A DNA stretch of 64,000 nucleotides from Pigmentiphaga sp. NML080357 (GTDB taxonomy: Bacteria; Pseudomonadota; Gammaproteobacteria; Burkholderiales; Burkholderiaceae_B): positions 96,366-160,365 of the forward strand of contig NZ_NINW01000058.1 in the NCBI RefSeq assembly GCF_002188465.1, given 5' to 3'. Each line of letters begins with the position of its first letter. The stretch's first letter is position 1. The notes beneath the pieces were generated by a model, which had not been told where the DNA came from, made no database searches, and saw only the letters and a list, made by a program, of their open reading frames with translations. Shown here piece by piece: positions 39,813 through 47,821 of this stretch. The position numbers and the translations under genes are program-made.

Positions 39813-41257
39813 CGTTTGGCGCTCATCACCGCCGACGAGCGGGCCACGGCGTCGTCCAGCCCCTGCTTGGGCGGCTTGACGCCGTTCCAGACGGCGTTCA
39901 GCTCGCTGTCGATGATCTCGCTGACACGGTCGTAGTTGTTCAGCCGGAAGCCGCGGGTGAACTTGGCCGGCGGGTTGGCCATGGCACGCACCACCGCCTC
40001 GGCGCCCGGAATGTTCTTGTAGAACGACACGTCCGAGGCGCGGTAGGCGGCTTCGGTCAACGGCAGGAAGCCGGTCTTCTGGTGCCATTCGCTCGCCACG
40101 ACCGGCGAGGCCAGGTAGGCGATGAAGGTGGCCAAGGCCTTTTGCTCGGCCGTGGAATGGCCGCCCAGCGCCCAGAATGCGGATCCGCCGACGAAGGGGG
40201 TGCTCGGGTGCGTGGCTTCCTCTTCGTAGTAGGGCAGCGGCGCCACGCCGTACGAGAAGTTGGCCTTGCTCTGCACCAGCGACAGTGCGCTGCTGCCGCT
40301 GGTGAGCACCGCGCACTCGCCGGAGGCGAAAGAGGCGTCCGCCTGGTCGCGGTCGGACCGCACCGGGAACAGGTGGCTGCGCACCCAGCTCATCATGAGC
40401 GCCAGGTGGCGTACGTGCAGCAGGTCGTTGGCGAGCAGCTGCGCGCCGTTGGAACCGTCCAGGCCGTTATTGCGCGTGGCGTAGGCCGTATTGTGCATGG
40501 CCGAGAGGTTTTCCACGTGCACCCAGGTCTGCCAGCTCGTCGCATAGGGGCAGCTGACGCCGTTCTGCAGCAGCGCGATCAGGTGCGCCTGCATTTCGCG
40601 CCAGGTACGCGGCGGGGCGTCCGGGTTCAGGCCGGCGCGCCGGTACAGGTCACGGTTGTAGAGGTAGATGGGGATGTCGGCCATCCAGGGAAGCGCGAGC
40701 AGCCGGCCCTTGGCGTCGCGCATGGTGCTGGTGGTCTGCGGCAGGAACCAGCGCAGGTCCTTGATGGGATACTTGGCCAGCAGTTCGTACATGGGCAGGA
40801 TGGCGCCCTGCCTGGCGATGAATTCCGGCGACCGGTTGTCGGGCAGTTCGACCAGGTGCGGCGCGCGCTTGGCGCGGACGGCCGCGATGCCGTCCTCGAT
40901 CAGCGCCTCGGCCGACGGCTTTCCGGTCACCTTCACCGTGAAGCCGTGCTGCTGCTCGTTGAAGCGCTGTACCAGCGTATCGAACTCCGCGGCCTGCTGG
41001 GGATTCAGGGTATGCCACACCTGCAATTCGATGGGGCCCGAATGGGCCGCCGCGGCGCCGGCGGCTGCCGCGCCCGCCGCCCCGGCAGCGGCCTTCTTGG
41101 CCGTGGATGCCGGTTTCTTGGCAGCGGCCTTGGCGGCCGGCTTGGCGTTGCTCTTCTTGGCGTTCTGCGCCGTCGCGGCACCCAGGCCGCTCACGGCCAG
41201 GACGCCGGCGGCCAGAACCGACACACCCCATTTCAACCAGCGCTCAGTCGGCTGCAT
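39809..41257 (-). CDS. Family 1 ABC sugar/glycerol-3-phosphate binding protein with Ala/Lys-rich linker
   Basis: A 482-residue periplasmic protein. The signal peptide ends near ATA-QNA. Residues about 32-72 are an unusual low-complexity stretch of Ala, Lys and Pro, reminiscent of histone H1 tails. The following domain starts IELQVWHTLNPQQAAEFDTLVQRFNEQ and contains LPWMADIPIYLYNRDLYRRAGLNPDAPPRTW, as in UgpB-type binding proteins for glycerol-3-phosphate and glycerophosphodiesters. CGGAGAACG supports the ATG at 41257. It lacks adjacent permease and ATPase genes and is translationally coupled to ugpQ, so a partner importer must lie elsewhere. Confidence 0.82.
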   Translation of the reverse strand: MQPTERWLKWGVSVLAAGVLAVSGLGAATAQNAKKSNAKPAAKAAAKKPASTAKKAAAGAAGAAAAGAAAAHSGPIELQVWHTLNPQQAAEFDTLVQRFNEQQHGFTVKVTGKPSAEALIEDGIAAVRAKRAPHLVELPDNRSPEFIARQGAILPMYELLAKYPIKDLRWFLPQTTSTMRDAKGRLLALPWMADIPIYLYNRDLYRRAGLNPDAPPRTWREMQAHLIALLQNGVSCPYATSWQTWVHVENLSAMHNTAYATRNNGLDGSNGAQLLANDLLHVRHLALMMSWVRSHLFPVRSDRDQADASFASGECAVLTSGSSALSLVQSKANFSYGVAPLPYYEEEATHPSTPFVGGSAFWALGGHSTAEQKALATFIAYLASPVVASEWHQKTGFLPLTEAAYRASDVSFYKNIPGAEAVVRAMANPPAKFTRGFRLNNYDRVSEIIDSELNAVWNGVKPPKQGLDDAVARSSAVMSAKR

Positions 41258-41299
41258 CGATCCGTTCTCCGAAAACATAGTCAAACTCAAGCGACATAC

Positions 41300-42550
41300 T
41301 CACAAAAAGGGAAAGTCGACCTGCGGCCGGCGGCCGCAGACAAGATCGGCGAGAGCCTTCCCGGAACCGCAGCCCATGGTCCACCCCAACGTGCCGTGGC
41401 CGGTGTTCAGGTAGAGGTTGGGCAGGCGCGTGCGCCCGATCAGGGGCACGTTCGACGGCGTGGCGGGACGCAGCCCGGACCAGTATGCGACATTGTCCAG
41501 GTCCAGCGCCCCGGGAAACAGCTCCCGGGTCAGCGCCGTCAGCGCCTCGCAACGCGCAGTGTTCAGAGCGCGGGAATAGCCGCTCAGTTCCGCGGTGCCC
41601 GCCACCCTCAGCTTGTCTCCCAGACGCGAAAATACCACTTTATGGGCGCTGTCCGTCAGGCTGACCGTGGGGGCCCGGGCGGAATCGGTAACGGGGTATG
41701 TCGCGGAATAGCCCTTGGCGGGATAGACCATGCAGGAGACGCCCAGCGGCCGCACCAGTTCCGGGGTGAAACTGCCCAGCGCGGCCACGAACACATCGCC
41801 CTGGACCTTGGCGTAGCGGCCGTGCTCGTCGATGGTTTCCACCGCCTTGACCCACCCGCCTTCGGCCAGGAGGCGCGTGATCTGCGTGGAGAACCGGAAT
41901 TCCACGCCGGCCGCCGCGGCCTTTTCGGCCAGCGCGGTGGTGAACAGATAGACGTCTCCGCTTTCGTCGGCGGCGGTGTAGTCGCCGCCGACGATGCGGT
42001 GGCTTTGCGGCGCCAGGGCCGGCTCCAGCGCCACCAGCTCTTCGGTGCTGAGGATCCGGCGGTCCACGCCGTGCTCGCGCATCAGGTCGGCCGCCTTTTG
42101 CGAAGCGTCGAACTCGGCGGCGTCGCGGTAGAAATTGATGATGCCTTTTTCGAGGTGGTCGTAGCGGATGTCCAGTTCGGCCCGCATGGCCTGCAGGGTC
42201 GCACGGCTGTAGGCCGCCATGTTGACCAAGGCCCGAATGTTGCGCGGCAGCCGGGCAGGCAGGCATTCGCGCAGGAAAGCCAGGCACCACAGCCACTGGT
42301 GCCAATCGGCGTGCAGCCGGAACAGGAGCGGCGCATCACCCTTCAGGAGCCAGCGCGCCAGTTTGAGCGGCGCCTGAGGATTGGCCCAGGGCTCGGCATA
42401 GGACACCGATATCTGGCCGCCGTTGGCGAAGCTGGTTTCCTGCGCCGCGCCGGGCTGGCGGTCGATCACCGTCACGTCATGGCCGGACTGGCGCAACCAC
42501 CATGCGCTCGACGTGCCGATGATTCCGCTACCCAATACAACGACTTTCAT
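41300..42550 (-). CDS. dadA: D-amino acid dehydrogenase small subunit-type oxidoreductase
   Basis: A 416-residue FAD enzyme. The N-terminus KVVVLGSGIIGTSSAWWL is a Rossmann FAD-binding motif; ETSFANGGQISVSYAEPWANP and the C-terminal GLRPATPSNVPLIGRT with HGTLGWTMGCGSG are DadA hallmarks. It oxidises D-amino acids, chiefly D-alanine, to keto acids and feeds electrons to the respiratory chain. The ATG at 42550 has GGAGCAAG upstream. The usual alanine racemase partner dadX is not next to it. It is 42 bp upstream of the binding-protein gene on the same strand. Confidence 0.9.
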   Translation of the reverse strand: MKVVVLGSGIIGTSSAWWLRQSGHDVTVIDRQPGAAQETSFANGGQISVSYAEPWANPQAPLKLARWLLKGDAPLLFRLHADWHQWLWCLAFLRECLPARLPRNIRALVNMAAYSRATLQAMRAELDIRYDHLEKGIINFYRDAAEFDASQKAADLMREHGVDRRILSTEELVALEPALAPQSHRIVGGDYTAADESGDVYLFTTALAEKAAAAGVEFRFSTQITRLLAEGGWVKAVETIDEHGRYAKVQGDVFVAALGSFTPELVRPLGVSCMVYPAKGYSATYPVTDSARAPTVSLTDSAHKVVFSRLGDKLRVAGTAELSGYSRALNTARCEALTALTRELFPGALDLDNVAYWSGLRPATPSNVPLIGRTRLPNLYLNTGHGTLGWTMGCGSGKALADLVCGRRPQVDFPFL

Positions 42551-42710
42551 TCTTGCTCCTCGGGCCCGGCGGATCCGGTCCGCCATGGCGCCGCCCCGGC
42601 AGGCGGCACAAAGCGTAAGTGTATCGTCCCGGGCGCGGCAGGATGCAAGCGTTCCCCATGCAGGAAAGGCGACCGCACGCAGGCGCCTTCGCTCGGGGCG
42701 GCCGAGGATA

Positions 42711-42736
42711 GGGAAAAGGCCCGTTGCAGCGGGCCT
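42711..42736 (-). terminator. Intrinsic terminator after the P450/transport operon
   Basis: On the minus strand AGGCCCG-CTGCAA-CGGGCCT is followed directly by TTTTCCC. It lies 9 bp after the stop of the reductase gene, the last gene of the minus-strand operon, and before the next gene dadA. Confidence 0.75.
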
Positions 42737-42745
42737 GCCGGCGAA

Positions 42746-43960
42746 TCAGGCCGCTTTCAGGGGATGGGCCGGATCGGCGGCCATGGCCTTGTCCGGCGAC
42801 TGGCCCGCCTGCATCAGGCGGCGGGCCGCCATCTGGTCGACCGGGGAATTGACCGACTCGATGGCGCGCAACTGCACGCCATCGAAATGCAGCACCGAGA
42901 ACCCGTTGCCCCGCGACGCGGGTCGCAGGACGCTCTCATGGCCGGGGCGCCACAGGCCGGTGATCTGCAGCCGCGCCTCGCCCTGGTCGGACCAGAACCA
43001 CGGCACGGCGGTGTAGGGCTGCGGCTCGCCGCACAGTCGCGCGGCCAGGGTCTTGGCCTGGTCGTTGGCGTTCTGGACGGACTCGAGCCTGAGCGGCTGC
43101 GGCCAGGCCGGATGGGGAAACGACGTGCAGTCGCCGATCGCCGAGATGGCCGGATCCCCGGTCGCCATGGTGGCATCCACCACGATGCCGTTGTCGCAGT
43201 CCAGGCCGGCATCGCGCGCCAGTTCGACGTCGGGCGTGGCGCCGATGCCGGCGATGATCAGGTCCGCCGGCACCGGTTCGCCGCCTGCGATCACGCCGAT
43301 GGCCCGCCCTTGCGCCATATCGAGGCCGTCCACCATCGTGCCCAGCCGGATGTCGATGCCGGCCTGGCGGTGCGTCTCGAGCAGGAAGTCGGAGATGGCG
43401 GGCGAGACGGCTCGCGCCAGGAGGCGCGGCATGGCCTCGAACACCACCACTTCCTTGCCGAGCTGGCGCGCCGTGGCCGCGATCTCCAGGCCGATGAAGC
43501 CCCCGCCCAGCACCACGACGCGCCGGGCCTGGGGCAAGGCATCACGCAGCGCCTGCGCCTGGGCGTAGGTGCGTAGGTAGTGGACGCCCGGCGTGCCGAT
43601 GGGCGCCTGCGGCAGTTCGCGCGCCTTGGCGCCTGTGGCCAGCACCAGGTGCTCGTATGCCAGCTCGCTCTCGCCCTCGGGCGACGACAGGCGCAACGCC
43701 TTGCGCGCGCGGTCGATGCTCAGCACCCGCGTGCCAAGCCGCAGTTCGATGCCGGCCTGCTCGTAGAATGCCGCGCCCCGCAGTTCGGGCAGCGGCGCCT
43801 CGGGATCCTTGATCAAGGTCTTGGACAAGGGAGGACGGTGGTAGGGAATCTGCGCCTCGTCGCTGACGAGGACGACCTGGCCGGAAAAGCGTTTTTCGGC
43901 CAGCGAGGCGGCCAGTTGGGCGGCGGCATGGCCGCCGCCCACGATCACGAGTCGGGTCAT
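42746..43960 (-). CDS. NAD(P)H-dependent ferredoxin reductase of the P450 system
   Basis: A 404-residue flavoprotein of the putidaredoxin reductase type. It has an N-terminal FAD motif (VIVGGGHAAAQLAASL), YHRPPLSKT, a central NAD motif (VVVLGGGFIGLEIAATA) and a C-terminal AIGDCTSFPHP followed by RLESVQNANDQ. It takes electrons from NADH to the [2Fe-2S] ferredoxin encoded two genes upstream, which reduces the P450. It overlaps the MarR gene by four bases (ATGA) and ends the operon. The combination equals a class I bacterial P450 system. Confidence 0.9.
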   Translation of the reverse strand: MTRLVIVGGGHAAAQLAASLAEKRFSGQVVLVSDEAQIPYHRPPLSKTLIKDPEAPLPELRGAAFYEQAGIELRLGTRVLSIDRARKALRLSSPEGESELAYEHLVLATGAKARELPQAPIGTPGVHYLRTYAQAQALRDALPQARRVVVLGGGFIGLEIAATARQLGKEVVVFEAMPRLLARAVSPAISDFLLETHRQAGIDIRLGTMVDGLDMAQGRAIGVIAGGEPVPADLIIAGIGATPDVELARDAGLDCDNGIVVDATMATGDPAISAIGDCTSFPHPAWPQPLRLESVQNANDQAKTLAARLCGEPQPYTAVPWFWSDQGEARLQITGLWRPGHESVLRPASRGNGFSVLHFDGVQLRAIESVNSPVDQMAARRLMQAGQSPDKAMAADPAHPLKAA

Positions 43961-44529
43961 GGCTGGGAAGTCTTGCGTCTGCGCGGGCCGCGGGGCGGGA
44001 CCCGCCCCAGGGCGCGCTGGGTTTCCATGAAGGCGTCGGACGTGGCGTCCACCATGGGAAGGTTCTCGTGCAGGCGGCGCAGGAGATCAATCAGCACTTC
44101 GACCTCCTCGGGCGCCAGCACCGAAAGGAAGGCCTGTTCGCGATTGAGCGCGAATTTCATGATGCTGTCGTGCATCTCCCGGCCCGCCGGCGTAAAGGTG
44201 GCATAGCGCAGCCGCCCGTCGTAGTCGTCGGAGCTGAACGAGATCAGCCCCTGCGCATGCATGCTCTTGAATGTGCGGCTGACCGAGGCCTTGTCCATCC
44301 CGATGAGCTGGCACACGCGCTGTGCGGTGACCTTGCCCTCGATCGCCAGCATGACCATGATGCGCCAGGTTTCGATGCCCACGCCATAGGTCTCGAGATA
44401 GTGCTTGGAAGCACCGCGCGCCAGCTTGTTGGCAATGAAGGTGAAATACGCAGGGGTATAGCGATCGAGATCGACAGCGGGGCCCTGCGCGGCGGCGCGC
44501 GCCGGACGTTCGCGGTGTTTGACGGTCAT
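43957..44529 (-). CDS. MarR-family transcriptional regulator of the P450 operon
   Basis: A 190-residue winged-helix regulator. Residues about 25-150 form the MarR domain: GIETWRIMVMLAIEGKVTAQRVCQLIGMDKASVSRTFKSMHAQGLI is the recognition helix-turn-helix and the wing contains DDYDGRLRYATFTPAGREM. Both tails are longer than usual, and the C-terminus is basic. MarR proteins of this kind often sense aromatic acids or their CoA esters. It is embedded between the ferredoxin and reductase genes, so it should control its own operon; the palindrome at 50992-51007 is the best operator candidate. Confidence 0.88.
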   Translation of the reverse strand: MTVKHRERPARAAAQGPAVDLDRYTPAYFTFIANKLARGASKHYLETYGVGIETWRIMVMLAIEGKVTAQRVCQLIGMDKASVSRTFKSMHAQGLISFSSDDYDGRLRYATFTPAGREMHDSIMKFALNREQAFLSVLAPEEVEVLIDLLRRLHENLPMVDATSDAFMETQRALGRVPPRGPRRRKTSQP

Positions 44530-44562
44530 GCCTCGGACGACGGGTGGCGGTGCGTGGATCGG

Positions 44563-44883
44563 CTATTGGCTCTCCGGCAGCGTGAACGACAGCCCGGCCA
44601 ACTCTTCGCTCATTTTAACTTGGCAGCTCAGGCGGCTATTGGGACGGCGCTCGCTGGCCGTGCACTCCAGCATTTCATGCTCGGTGGGCAGCATGGGCGG
44701 CAGCTTGCCCAGCGCGGCCTCGTCGGCGTAGACGTGGCAGGTCGCGCACATGCACGAGCCGCCGCATTCGGCCACGATGCCGGTCACGCCGGCCGACACG
44801 GCCGCCTGCATGATGCTGGTGCCGACCGGCACGTCGAGCGTGACGCGCCGGCCGTCGGGCTGGATCAGGTGTACTTCGGGCAT
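44563..44883 (-). CDS. [2Fe-2S] ferredoxin (putidaredoxin type)
   Basis: A 106-residue electron carrier. Three cluster cysteines are in ECGGSCMCATC, giving C-x5-C-x2-C, and the fourth follows in RLSCQV, the pattern of adrenodoxin/putidaredoxin-like ferredoxins. The start at 44883 (MPEVHLIQPDGRR) is the family start; an earlier ATG at 44898 would overlap the P450 end. It follows the P450 gene by 11 bp and should be its direct electron donor. Confidence 0.92.
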   Translation of the reverse strand: MPEVHLIQPDGRRVTLDVPVGTSIMQAAVSAGVTGIVAECGGSCMCATCHVYADEAALGKLPPMLPTEHEMLECTASERRPNSRLSCQVKMSEELAGLSFTLPESQ

Positions 44884-44894
44884 ACGGTTATCCT

Positions 44895-46094
44895 TCACGC
44901 TGCATGGAATTTCAACGGCAGGCTGGCGAGCGCCCGCAAGGTATTGTTCAGGCGACGCACCGGCGGCCCCAGCGGTTCGATGCGCTTGACTCGCCGGGCC
45001 AGCGTGGAGAGGATGAGTTCACCCTCCAGCCGGGCCACGACCTGGCCCACGCAACCGTGGATGCCCGAGCCGAAGGCCATGTGGCCGGTCGCCCGGCGCT
45101 CGATGTCGAATACGTCGGGGTTCTCCCAATGGCGGGGATCGCGGTTGGCCGAGGCAAGGAAGGTCAATACCTTGGTGTCCGAACGGACCGGTACGCCGGC
45201 CAGCTCGCAATCGCGGCTGGCCGTGCGGAAGAACGTCTGCACCGAAGACTCGAAGCGCAGCGACTCCTCGAAGGCCGGGCGCGCCAACGCCGGATTGGCG
45301 TGCAGCTTGTCCCATTGATCCGGGTGGTTGGCCAGGCACCACAGCGCATTGCCTATGCCGTTGACGGTGGTATCGACACCGGCGGACAGGAAGGAGCGCA
45401 CCAGCATGGGCGCCTCGGCCTCGGTCAGCTCGCCGCTCTCGACCGCCTGGTAGATCTGGTCGCCGAAGCCGCCCGGGCGCAGGTTCCGGCGCTGGCAGTT
45501 GGTCATGATCCAGTCGGTCAGCGGCTCGACCCGCTTGGCGGCGTTGATCAGCAACTGATTGTTCGGACCGAAGGCGTTGAACACCATGTCGCCGTAGGCC
45601 AGCAGGTTCTCCCGCCCCTCCTCCGTCAGTCCCACGGCGTCGGGAAAGACCTTGAGCGGATACGCCTCGCTCAATTCCTTGACGCCGTCGATCGTGCCCT
45701 TCTCCAGCAACCGGTCGATCAGCGCTTCGGCCTCGGCCTGGAAGTGCGGCCGGATCTGCTGCACGGTCTTGGGCGACAGGATGCGGCCCAGCACCGTACG
45801 GGACCGGGTGTGCTGCGGCGGATCGGCCTCCAGGATCAGGCTGGGCGGACGGAACGGCTTTTCCTTGCGAAAGTTGGCCAGCCCGACGCCCGCCGAGGAA
45901 ATGAACGTCTGCCAGTCGTTCAGCACGGCATGCACCTCGGCATGGCGCGCGACGGCGAGGATGCCGTACCTGGGAATGTGCACCACCGGACCGGCATCCC
46001 GCATCTGCCGGTGATAGTCGTAGGGATCGGTCAGGAACGCGTCGCTGAACGGGTCGAAATCGACCACGGGAACATCGGCGGCTATATCGGTCAT
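44895..46094 (-). CDS. Cytochrome P450, CYP199A-like
   Basis: A 399-residue soluble monooxygenase. The haem-thiolate motif FGSGIHGCVG places Cys348 as axial ligand; the I-helix has SAGVDTTVNG, and the ExxR motif is in FEESLRFE. The segment GVGLANFRKEKPFRPPSLILEADPP recalls CYP199A2 of Rhodopseudomonas palustris, which oxidises para-substituted benzoates such as 4-methoxybenzoate; that likeness is from memory and needs an alignment. It lies between livF and the ferredoxin, so import and oxidation of the substrate are co-expressed. O-demethylation or hydroxylation of an aromatic acid is the likely reaction. Confidence 0.87.
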   Translation of the reverse strand: MTDIAADVPVVDFDPFSDAFLTDPYDYHRQMRDAGPVVHIPRYGILAVARHAEVHAVLNDWQTFISSAGVGLANFRKEKPFRPPSLILEADPPQHTRSRTVLGRILSPKTVQQIRPHFQAEAEALIDRLLEKGTIDGVKELSEAYPLKVFPDAVGLTEEGRENLLAYGDMVFNAFGPNNQLLINAAKRVEPLTDWIMTNCQRRNLRPGGFGDQIYQAVESGELTEAEAPMLVRSFLSAGVDTTVNGIGNALWCLANHPDQWDKLHANPALARPAFEESLRFESSVQTFFRTASRDCELAGVPVRSDTKVLTFLASANRDPRHWENPDVFDIERRATGHMAFGSGIHGCVGQVVARLEGELILSTLARRVKRIEPLGPPVRRLNNTLRALASLPLKFHAA

Positions 46095-46127
46095 GGTTCG
46101 CCTCTTACGGTTCGATGGGGCAGGCGC

Positions 46128-47084
46128 TCATTCGATGGCCATGCCCAGGTAACGATCGAGAATGTCGTCGCGGGTGCGCAGCATCGCGCAGTCGCTCTGG
46201 TGGACGACGCTGCCGCGTTCGAGGATCACGCCTCGTTGCGCGAAGGCCAGCACCTCTTGCACCTGTTGCTCGACGATCAGCATCGCCGGCCCGCCCTCGT
46301 TCGCCAATTGGCGGAAGGCTTCCAGCAATTCCTGGCAGATCACCGGAGCCAGGCCTTCCAGCGGTTCGTCCAGCAGCAGGAGACGCGGCCGGCCCAGCAG
46401 CGCGCGCGCCACCGACAGCATCTGCTGCTCGCCTCCGGACAACTGGTTGCCGCGGTTGCGCCGGCGTTCGCGCAGGCGCGGGAACAGCGCGTAGGCTTGC
46501 TCGAGATCGGCGGACGGAAACCGCTTCAGGCCGGCCACCAGGTTTTCCTCCACCGAAAGCGAAGGAAAGATGTCGCGGGTCTGGGGCACGTAGCCCAGTC
46601 CCAGCGCGGCCCGCTCGTCGGGACGGCAATGCGTGATGTCGCGCCCATCGAACAGGATGCGGCCGGACTTGACCTGGGCCAGGCCCATGACGGCTTTCAT
46701 CGTGGTGGACTTGCCCACGCCATTGCGGCCCAGCAGCGCGGTCAGGCTGCCCGCCTGCACCTCCATGGACAGGCCATTGAGCACGGTCACCGGGCCATAG
46801 CCCGCCACCACGTCCTGCAGCTGCAGCATGGGCGCGCTCACTGGTGTGCCCTCCTGTCGCTGCGCGACATCCTCCCCAGGGGAGGGAGCGCGCCCTTCGG
46901 GCGGCCGGGCGGGCGCGCTAACTGGTGTGCCCTCCTGTCGCTGCGCGACATCCTCCCCAGGGGAGGGAGCGCGCCCTTCGGGCGGCCGGGCGGGCGCGCT
47001 CACTGATGTGCCCTCCTGTCGCTGCGCGACATCCTCCCCGGGGGAGGGAGCGCGACCTTCGGGCGGCCGGGCGGGCGCGCTCAT
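46128..47084 (-). CDS. livF: LivF-type ABC ATPase with 81-residue tandem-repeat N-terminal extension
   Basis: The ATPase domain runs from residue 86 (MLQLQDVVAGYGPV) to 318, with Walker A GRNGVGKSTT, signature LSGGEQQML and Walker B LLLLDEPLEG. Before it lie three copies of a 27-residue unit (SAPARPPEGRAPSPGEDVAQ) encoded by an 81-bp DNA repeat. The ATG at 47084 overlaps the livG stop in ATGA and has GGGAG upstream, just like other junctions in this operon. Internal starts are possible: a GTG at 47003 and 46841, and ATG at 46829, each behind AGGAGGG of a repeat copy. The true start is uncertain, and the extension is absent from ordinary LivF proteins. Confidence 0.85.
   Translation of the reverse strand: MSAPARPPEGRAPSPGEDVAQRQEGTSVSAPARPPEGRAPSPGEDVAQRQEGTPVSAPARPPEGRAPSPGEDVAQRQEGTPVSAPMLQLQDVVAGYGPVTVLNGLSMEVQAGSLTALLGRNGVGKSTTMKAVMGLAQVKSGRILFDGRDITHCRPDERAALGLGYVPQTRDIFPSLSVEENLVAGLKRFPSADLEQAYALFPRLRERRRNRGNQLSGGEQQMLSVARALLGRPRLLLLDEPLEGLAPVICQELLEAFRQLANEGGPAMLIVEQQVQEVLAFAQRGVILERGSVVHQSDCAMLRTRDDILDRYLGMAIE
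46842..47084 (-). repeat. Three tandem copies of an 81-bp repeat at the 5' end of livF
   Basis: Copies occupy 47084-47004, 47003-46923 and 46922-46842 and differ by only a few bases. Each unit contains two inverted repeats (GCCCGAAGGGC-like and CCTCCCCTGGGGAGG), then GACAGGAGGGCACACCAGT, a Shine-Dalgarno with a potential GTG start at the copy junction. The unit length is a multiple of three, so loss or gain of copies keeps the frame. The palindromic wording resembles the dispersed G/C-rich intergenic repeats of this genome. Confidence 0.92.
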
Positions 47085-47821
47085 GCCTTCGCTCCCAGAT
47101 AGGCCGTGCGCACCTCGGGATGTCGGCGTATTTCCTCGGGCGTGCCCTCGGCCATGATGCGGCCCTCGGCCAGTACGATGATGCGCTGCGCGTAACTGAA
47201 GACCAGGTCCATGTCGTGTTCGATCATCAGGATGGACAGGCTGCCGGGCAATTCCTCCAGCGCGCGCAGCACGGTCCGGCTTTCCCCGCGCGGCACGCCC
47301 GCCATGGGCTCGTCCAGCATCAGCACCTCGGGCCGCAGCGCCAGCGCCAGGGCAATCTCCACCAGGCGCTGCTCGCCATAGGCCAGGTTGCTAGGCGCCA
47401 GTCCCGCGGCTTTCTCCAGCCCCAGGCGCTCCAGGACGGCCCAGGCCTCGTCGCGCACTTCCCGGCATGCGCTGAACGGCCGCCACCACCGGTGCTCCAT
47501 GCCGAGACGGGCGTGTATCGCCATCTCGATCTGGTTCAGCACCGGCATGCGGGGCGGCAGCGTGGTGATCTGGAAAGTCCGCGCCAGGCCGCAGCGCACC
47601 CTGCGCGCCTGCGGCAGATGGGTCAGGCGCCGCTCGTCCAGGTAGACGTCGCCGCCGGTGGGCTTGAGCGTGCCGGAGATCAGGTTCACCAGCGTGGTCT
47701 TGCCCGCGCCGTTGGGCCCGATCAGCGCCAGCCGCTCGCCCCGTCCGAGTTCGAACGAGACGGACCGCGTCACGTGCAGGCCGCCGAAAGACTTGTCCAG
47801 CTTGCGTATGCTGAGCGTCAT
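47081..47821 (-). CDS. livG: ABC transporter ATPase (LivG type) of the P450 operon
   Basis: A 246-residue ATPase with Walker A GPNGAGKTTL, the LivG signature AYGEQRLVEIALAL, Walker B VLMLDEPMAG and IEHDMD. The C-terminus VRTAYLG is typical. It starts in an ATGA overlap with livM. Its stop overlaps the first start codon of the repeat-bearing livF. It would work with that LivF to energise uptake of the P450 substrate. Confidence 0.92.
   Translation of the reverse strand: MTLSIRKLDKSFGGLHVTRSVSFELGRGERLALIGPNGAGKTTLVNLISGTLKPTGGDVYLDERRLTHLPQARRVRCGLARTFQITTLPPRMPVLNQIEMAIHARLGMEHRWWRPFSACREVRDEAWAVLERLGLEKAAGLAPSNLAYGEQRLVEIALALALRPEVLMLDEPMAGVPRGESRTVLRALEELPGSLSILMIEHDMDLVFSYAQRIIVLAEGRIMAEGTPEEIRRHPEVRTAYLGAKA

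Noticed and set aside
34616..43576. Long plus-strand open frames across the pil and dadA regions
   Set aside because: Same effect of high G+C; they lie antisense to well-supported genes and show no recognisable domain.
46842..47084. Tandem 81-bp units as a CRISPR array
   Set aside because: Units are contiguous with no unique spacers and are in frame with livF.
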